Source: Chamaelirium japonicum (taxonomy: Eukaryota; Streptophyta; Magnoliopsida; Liliales; Melanthiaceae). From it: DNA of 64,000 bases. Where the stretch lies: the NCBI GenBank assembly GCA_947650365.1, contig OX393551.1, positions 62,675,173 through 62,739,172 of the forward strand. Reading direction: 5' to 3'. The notes below the pieces were generated by a model. It did no database searches. It was not told where the DNA came from and was given only the letters and a program-made list of their open reading frames with translations. The position numbers and the translations under genes are program-made. Each line of letters begins with the position of its first letter. Within the stretch, counting starts at the first letter, position 1. Positions 60,353-64,000 of the stretch are shown in pieces.

Positions 60353-60990
60353 TGTGGGGGATGATCTCCGTGTCGATCCGAAGACTCCGCCCAACCAATC
60401 AATCGAGTCGAGTCGAAGGTCTGATCGAACGTTTGTCTAGTCTGCAGATTCGGGAAGCGATGTATTTGAGTTGAACTTCTGAACGATTGATAGATTGCTA
60501 ACATGAGATGTGATCTTGGAGTTCAGCCGAAGCCTACGTCTTTGTGCTATAAGGAGCAACCTGAATTCACTAACACTTGAATTGAAGTGACCTCGACAGG
60601 CCGAGTGTCACCATTTCTCTTCGTAAGGAAGATCGAATGGTTGGGAGTCAAAGCTCTAGATTTTTCGGAAGTCTGATTCAGGAATAAAATATTCGATCTA
60701 TCACATTTGTAGGGTCTGCTATTTATAGAGTTTTTTGGAAAGAAAATAGGGTAGAAAGCGGTTTCTACCGCCGTCGGGCCGGTGGGTCATGCAGTTGTCT
60801 CTGTGGACCCCAGGCAGGGCTGATGGGTCCCGCTGTCGTCTCTGTGGACCCCCAGGCAGGACTGGTGGGTTTTGTTGTCGCCTCTGTGGACCCCCAGACA
60901 GGGTTGGTGGGTCCTGCTATCGCCTCTGTGGACCCCCAGGTAGGGTTGGTGGGTCCCGTTGCGGGGTTTTGGCCAAAATTTGCACCCACA
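60353..60990 (-). repeat. 5' LTR of the Gypsy element
   Basis: Pairs with 47907-48605. It contains about four 42 bp minisatellite units at about 60785-60965. Begins TGTGGGGGATGATCTCCGTG and ends TTTGCACCCACA on the plus strand. Confidence 0.92.
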
Positions 60991-61347
60991 ACTATAGCTG
61001 CTACTATGATTTCACTGTAGCTGCTATAGTGAAATCACTGTAGCATGAGTATCAATTCGATTTGATAAGAATATCAATTTAGCGAATTGTCTGTTGCTAC
61101 AGTGATTTTACTGTAGCAAGAGTATCAATTCGCCGAATGGATATTCTTCATGAAGACGAATGGATGCTTTTGTTGGAGGGGTAGTTTTGTAATTTAAAGG
61201 GTAAAAAAAAATTAACATTTCGGTTAAGGACTTGCTGTATAAATGTGTCTTTCGGGAAGGACTTTAGCTAAAATCCTAACAATTTGTATCCTTTAGTTTA
61301 AACAAAGCCCTGTGGAGGGATTTAGGACTAAGTAACCCAATAAAAAA

Positions 61348-62476
61348 GGAAAATTTTATTCATACCCCATAAATCTGTAATTAGCCCCCATTTCCAACAA
61401 ACTTGAACACACCCCATTTTTTTTTTCATACCCCATTCCTATCCCAAAAATACCCTTCCCCCTTACACCCCACCTTCAATACACCCCAGTTAAATGACCC
61501 GCCCCAACTTGATTATACCCCAATCAAACACATACCCCCTTAAATATACCCCAATTATATGCACTCTTGAATACACCCCACTATTAAATAAACCCTATGC
61601 AGTTGGCTGATACTTGAAGGCACAAGTAGAGCTGCAACTTGGGCGGGCCAACCTGAACCCAACCCAAGTCCAACCCGAACCCAATCCGAATTTGGGCGGG
61701 CTAATCCGAGCCCAACCTGAATTATTTCTCCTCGACCCAACAGGACCCGACACGAAATTAGCGGGTCTGGGACAAGGCTAAACGGGTTCGGATCGTAAAC
61801 GTGGCGACACGATAGACCCGTTTAATAAACGGGTCGGGTCCGGGTTTAGGGTCTGGACACGGTAGACCCGGGAAGACCCGTTTAGTATTCAACGGGTCGT
61901 GTCGGGTCAGGTCAGGTCTACCAGCAATCCAATACTATAATATATAATACCAGTGGGTCTTTCGGGTCAGGTCGGGTCAAGTCGGATTGGGTCGGATCGG
62001 GTCAACTGAATAGATCCGGGTGGTAAACGGGTCTTACCGGGTCTTATCGTGTCTACCTATTTATTAGCGAGTCGGCTATGGGTTTAGGATCTAGACACGA
62101 TTAGTTAAATAGGTCGAGTCCGGGTCTAGGGGTTTTGGACACAACACAAAACTAGACACGACACGAACCCGACATAACTCATTGCCACCCTTAGCTGCAA
62201 CTTGGGCGGGCCAACCTGAACCCAACCCGACTTTGGGCGGGTTAACCCGAACCCACCCCGCACAACCCGGCCAACCCTGACGGGTTGGGCTTGGGCTAAG
62301 TTTAAACAAACATTGGGTTGGGTTGGGGGTACAAAAGACGCTGAGCAGGGGCTTTGGGGTTTGGGGTACAAAAAAAAGGGCATTGTTGGTATTAAAGGAT
62401 TGTTGAGTAAGTTATTGAGAAACGCTAGGGATACGGGGGCTAATTACAGATTTTTGGGGTATGAATAAAATTTCCC
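61348..62476. mobile_element. TIR element with 8 bp target duplication (hAT-like), 1129 bp
   Basis: Left end GGAAAATTTTATTCATACCC and right end (reversed) GGGAAATTTTATTCATACCC lead ~42 bp inverted repeats running on through AAATCTGTAATTAGCCCCC. Flanks ATAAAAAA occur on both sides (61340-61347, 62477-62484). The left interior has many ATACCCC/ACACCCC words. The middle (61628-62300) contains GGGTCGGGT-type sequence with TGCAACTTGGGCGGGCC at 61632 and again at about 62195, which looks like other hAT-like pieces nested inside. Non-coding. Confidence 0.7.
61628..62300. mobile_element. Nested GGGTC-rich hAT-like pieces
   Basis: AGCTGCAACTTGGGCGGGCC opens at 61629 and again at about 62191. Between them are 500 bp of ACGGGTCGGGTC and its variants, and CACGACACGAACCCGACATA near the right side. 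This fits one Dart-like element carrying another, but terminal repeats and target duplications are not clean enough to set borders. Confidence 0.4.
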
Positions 62477-62485
62477 ATAAAAAAT

Positions 62486-62707
62486 TGTAGACTTCAATAC
62501 TAATGGCTCATCCGGTCTGGCCGGATGAGGGTCTGGTTTGGGTTAGCCCGGACCGCTTGCATGGCTTGGGCGATCTAGTTGTGCTTCCCGCAATCACTAA
62601 TCCCGCAAAAGTTGCAACTTGCAACTCGGCCGAGGAATGCAAATCTTCGTCGCCATGGCCGTTTCCAATCGGAAGCTACAGAAATCCTAAACCCCCCCCC
62701 AGCCCCA

Positions 62708-62749
<42 letters not shown>

Positions 62750-62766
62750 CTAACCCCTCCCCCCCC

Positions 62767-62798
<32 letters not shown>

Positions 62799-63089
62799 AA
62801 GATTTTTCGAAGCAACCAGTTCTCTCCTCAGGTACTTAGTTGCAAACATCTTAATCACATCTTTAATCGTCCATGCCTTCTCCTACTCGAAATTTTCCTC
62901 TCCATGAAAGATTTTCGGAAAGGTTTAGCCTTTTTTGTGAAGTATATGGATAGAATTTCTCTCCATGCAGTGATTCCCTCTGTTTCTCAAAATCCTTGAT
63001 GAACCAATCATATATTTTCCCTTGACATCACCGACCCTTGATTTCGCGCGCTCCGATCAAAACTCCCCAACTGTCAGCTCCTCCCCACA
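62486..63089 (+). promoter_or_regulatory. Upstream/leader region of the SHPRH-like gene
   Basis: Holds (CT)n at 62712-62747, an 18 bp C-run at about 62759-62777 and a second (CT)n to 62799, typical of plant leaders. An 11-codon upstream frame MAVSNRKLQKS in good context (GCCATGG) lies at 62655-62690; it matters only if transcription starts upstream of it. No clear TATA box. The 254-codon gene frame begins at the ATG at 63090. Confidence 0.4.
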
Positions 63090-63847
63090 ATGGGCAGAAG
63101 GAAATCTCGCCCGATTCGGTCGGGAGCAGTACCCGCCGAAACCGACACCCCTAGCAGTAGCAGCACAGAACCCAAGGCAGAGAATGCAATCAGCAGCGAG
63201 CAGCACAAGAAGCCATTCTATGTTGATGTCGACAGGAGCCGCCGGGCTTCCGATGAGCATCTCGATGTAGCCGAGCTCCTTCTCAATGACGTGAAATTTG
63301 CCGATGGAATATCTGATCATGGATTGATCGGGGGTGGTCTAGGAGGATCCCTTCGGTTCCGCCTGTGTGGCGTCGAGGAGGGTTCCTTCAGGTTGGGCCA
63401 GTGGCCGGTGCTGTCAGCAGATTGTATGTTTCTTGAGTATGTTCTTTTTGGAGATGTACTCTTCTCGGGGATGATCGATGGGCCGGATGAGAGTGTTTCC
63501 GGCCTTGCCCACTTGGTTAGTCAGAAGCTAATGACGGTGAGGCTTGTTTCTGAAGTTGGGAGTTCGGGGAACACAGCTGCCTTTCAGGTCCGGGTGGAGA
63601 TATTGCCGAGTGCTTTCGATGCCTGCAGGTCACTATTGGAGATCGCGAGGCAGCCTTGGAGGAGGAGTATGATGAATGTTATGTCGTGGCTACGGCCCGA
63701 AGTTATGACCTCTGAAGCTAGATATGGAAGTAACCCAACAGGGATGGAGGGCCTTGATTCGGATCACGGAGTAACTGGTGGTTTCAGTTCGAGGAAGCAT
63801 GCTGGTTTTGATGCTGATAGCTTCTATGAAGCCATTAAGCCTTCAAA
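63090..63847 (+). CDS. SHPRH: SHPRH-like E3 ubiquitin ligase / SNF2 helicase, first coding exon (partial)
   Basis: 252 codons plus two bases end at a donor AAA|GTGAGT, so the last codon is completed by the next exon beyond the window. MGRRKSRPIRSG is the plant SHPRH start, and FYVDVDRSRRASDEHLDVAE, LRFRLCGVEEG...LGQWPVLSA, SFRLGQWPV and SMMNVMSWLRPEVMTSEARY match the conserved N-terminal region before the helicase (…FYEAIKPSK leads into DPMLE…LRPYQRRAAYWM in relatives). Full-length SHPRH has a SNF2 ATPase split by PHD and RING domains and polyubiquitinates PCNA in error-free postreplication repair (Rad5-like); none of those domains is within view. No defects in the visible part. Confidence 0.92.
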
Positions 63848-64000
63848 GTGAGTTTGAACAACTCCGTAATTTAGCACTGTACTGCTGTTCTTCAAAACTG
63901 TACCCTTACCTGATATACATTTGCTACACATGCAAATTGGCCAAAACTTCAAATTGATGTATCACCTCCTGTTTAGTCCTCGAGCCAACGGTTGGAAAAT
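63848..64000 (+). other. Intron 1 of the SHPRH-like gene (partial)
   Basis: Starts GTGAGTTTG and stays AT-rich to the window edge. No acceptor followed by the expected next exon is seen. Confidence 0.7.

Larger units (their letters stand above)
47907..60990 (-). mobile_element. Ty3/Gypsy LTR retrotransposon, Tat lineage, broken, 13.1 kb
   Basis: LTRs 47907-48605 (699 bp) and 60353-60990 (638 bp) read TGTGGGGG...CACCCACA on the plus strand and sit between perfect ACTAT duplications (47902-47906, 60991-60995). A TGGCGCC-type primer site lies at about 60333-60351 and a purine tract CTTGGAGGGGGTAAC at the left LTR. On the minus strand, right to left, the order is gag, protease, reverse transcriptase, RNase H, a second RNase H and integrase. 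A long region coding on the opposite strand and a tandem array lie between pol and the 3' LTR. Dual RNase H, antisense frames and 3' arrays fit the Tat group. Roughly a dozen or more breaks in gag-pol. LTR divergence outside the minisatellite is about 5-7%, or two to three million years. Confidence 0.93.
47650..61337. mobile_element. GCTACAGTGA palindrome element, third locus, split by the Gypsy element
   Basis: The parts are 47650-47906 and 60991-61337. Both contain TTACAGTGATTTCACTATAG or GCTACAGTGATTTTACTGTA-type words. The right end, reversed, TTGGGTTACTTAGTCCTAAA, matches the right end of copies A and B (TTTGGGGTTATTAGTCTAAG). The Gypsy inserted inside a palindromic unit at 47906/60991. 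Confidence 0.5.

Overview
This is a window of a flowering-plant nuclear genome. The evidence is plant-only host genes (EDR4-like, SHPRH-like; fragments of IQM, Di19 and a plant coiled-coil protein), introns with GT-AG borders, a Cassandra element and Tat-lineage Ty3/Gypsy, plus hAT, PIF/Harbinger, Mutator-like, Helitron and L1-type elements. I cannot name the species. Only two host genes look alive: an ENHANCED DISEASE RESISTANCE 4-like gene (coding exons 30426-30543 and 30633-32662, + strand) and the first coding exon of an SHPRH-like E3 ligase/SNF2 gene (63090-63847, + strand, continuing past the window). Nearly everything else is transposon sequence, much of it nested.

Layout. 1-9398: a very young Ty1/Copia element on the minus strand, its left LTR cut by the window edge. 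9399-15480: old intergenic sequence with a decayed L1 reverse transcriptase, an nDart-like hAT element, a ~90 bp tandem repeat and a coiled-coil gene fragment. 15481-25600: a tandem segmental duplication (copy A about 5.9 kb, copy B about 4.2 kb); both copies carry a Di19 zinc-finger gene fragment, a PIF-type MITE, an element full of GCTACAGTGA palindromes and a repeat-rich hAT-like tail. 25900-32960: the EDR4-like gene, with W-box-rich promoter and a probable 5' UTR intron of about 3.9 kb that holds an old Copia fossil (27299-29812, TSD CTGGT) and a Tourist-like MITE (TSD TTA).

33450-40258: the most unusual part. Two related Harbinger-type elements lie head to head. The internal (TA)n tract of the second has taken in at least four further insertions: three long-palindrome (fold-back) elements and a 4 kb non-autonomous Helitron (34986-39034) carrying an IQM exon, a second exon-like piece and a Cassandra element with a palindromic left end inside a perfect CCGAC target duplication. 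40490-46824: a 5'-truncated LINE (12 bp TSD) split by a non-coding LTR element (41345-45602, TSD TGGGT). 47149-61337: a 9 bp-TSD MITE, then a GCTACAGTGA element split by a 13 kb Tat-lineage Gypsy fossil (47907-60990, TSD ACTAT) with dual RNase H, a long antisense coding region and a satellite-like 155/136 bp array in its 3' region. 61348-62476: a TIR element with an 8 bp TSD. 62486-64000: SHPRH promoter/leader and first exon.

The two host genes show no pathway link to each other. The window mainly records layered insertion, with many target-site duplications preserved. All coordinates and identity estimates come from reading by eye; no database search was run.
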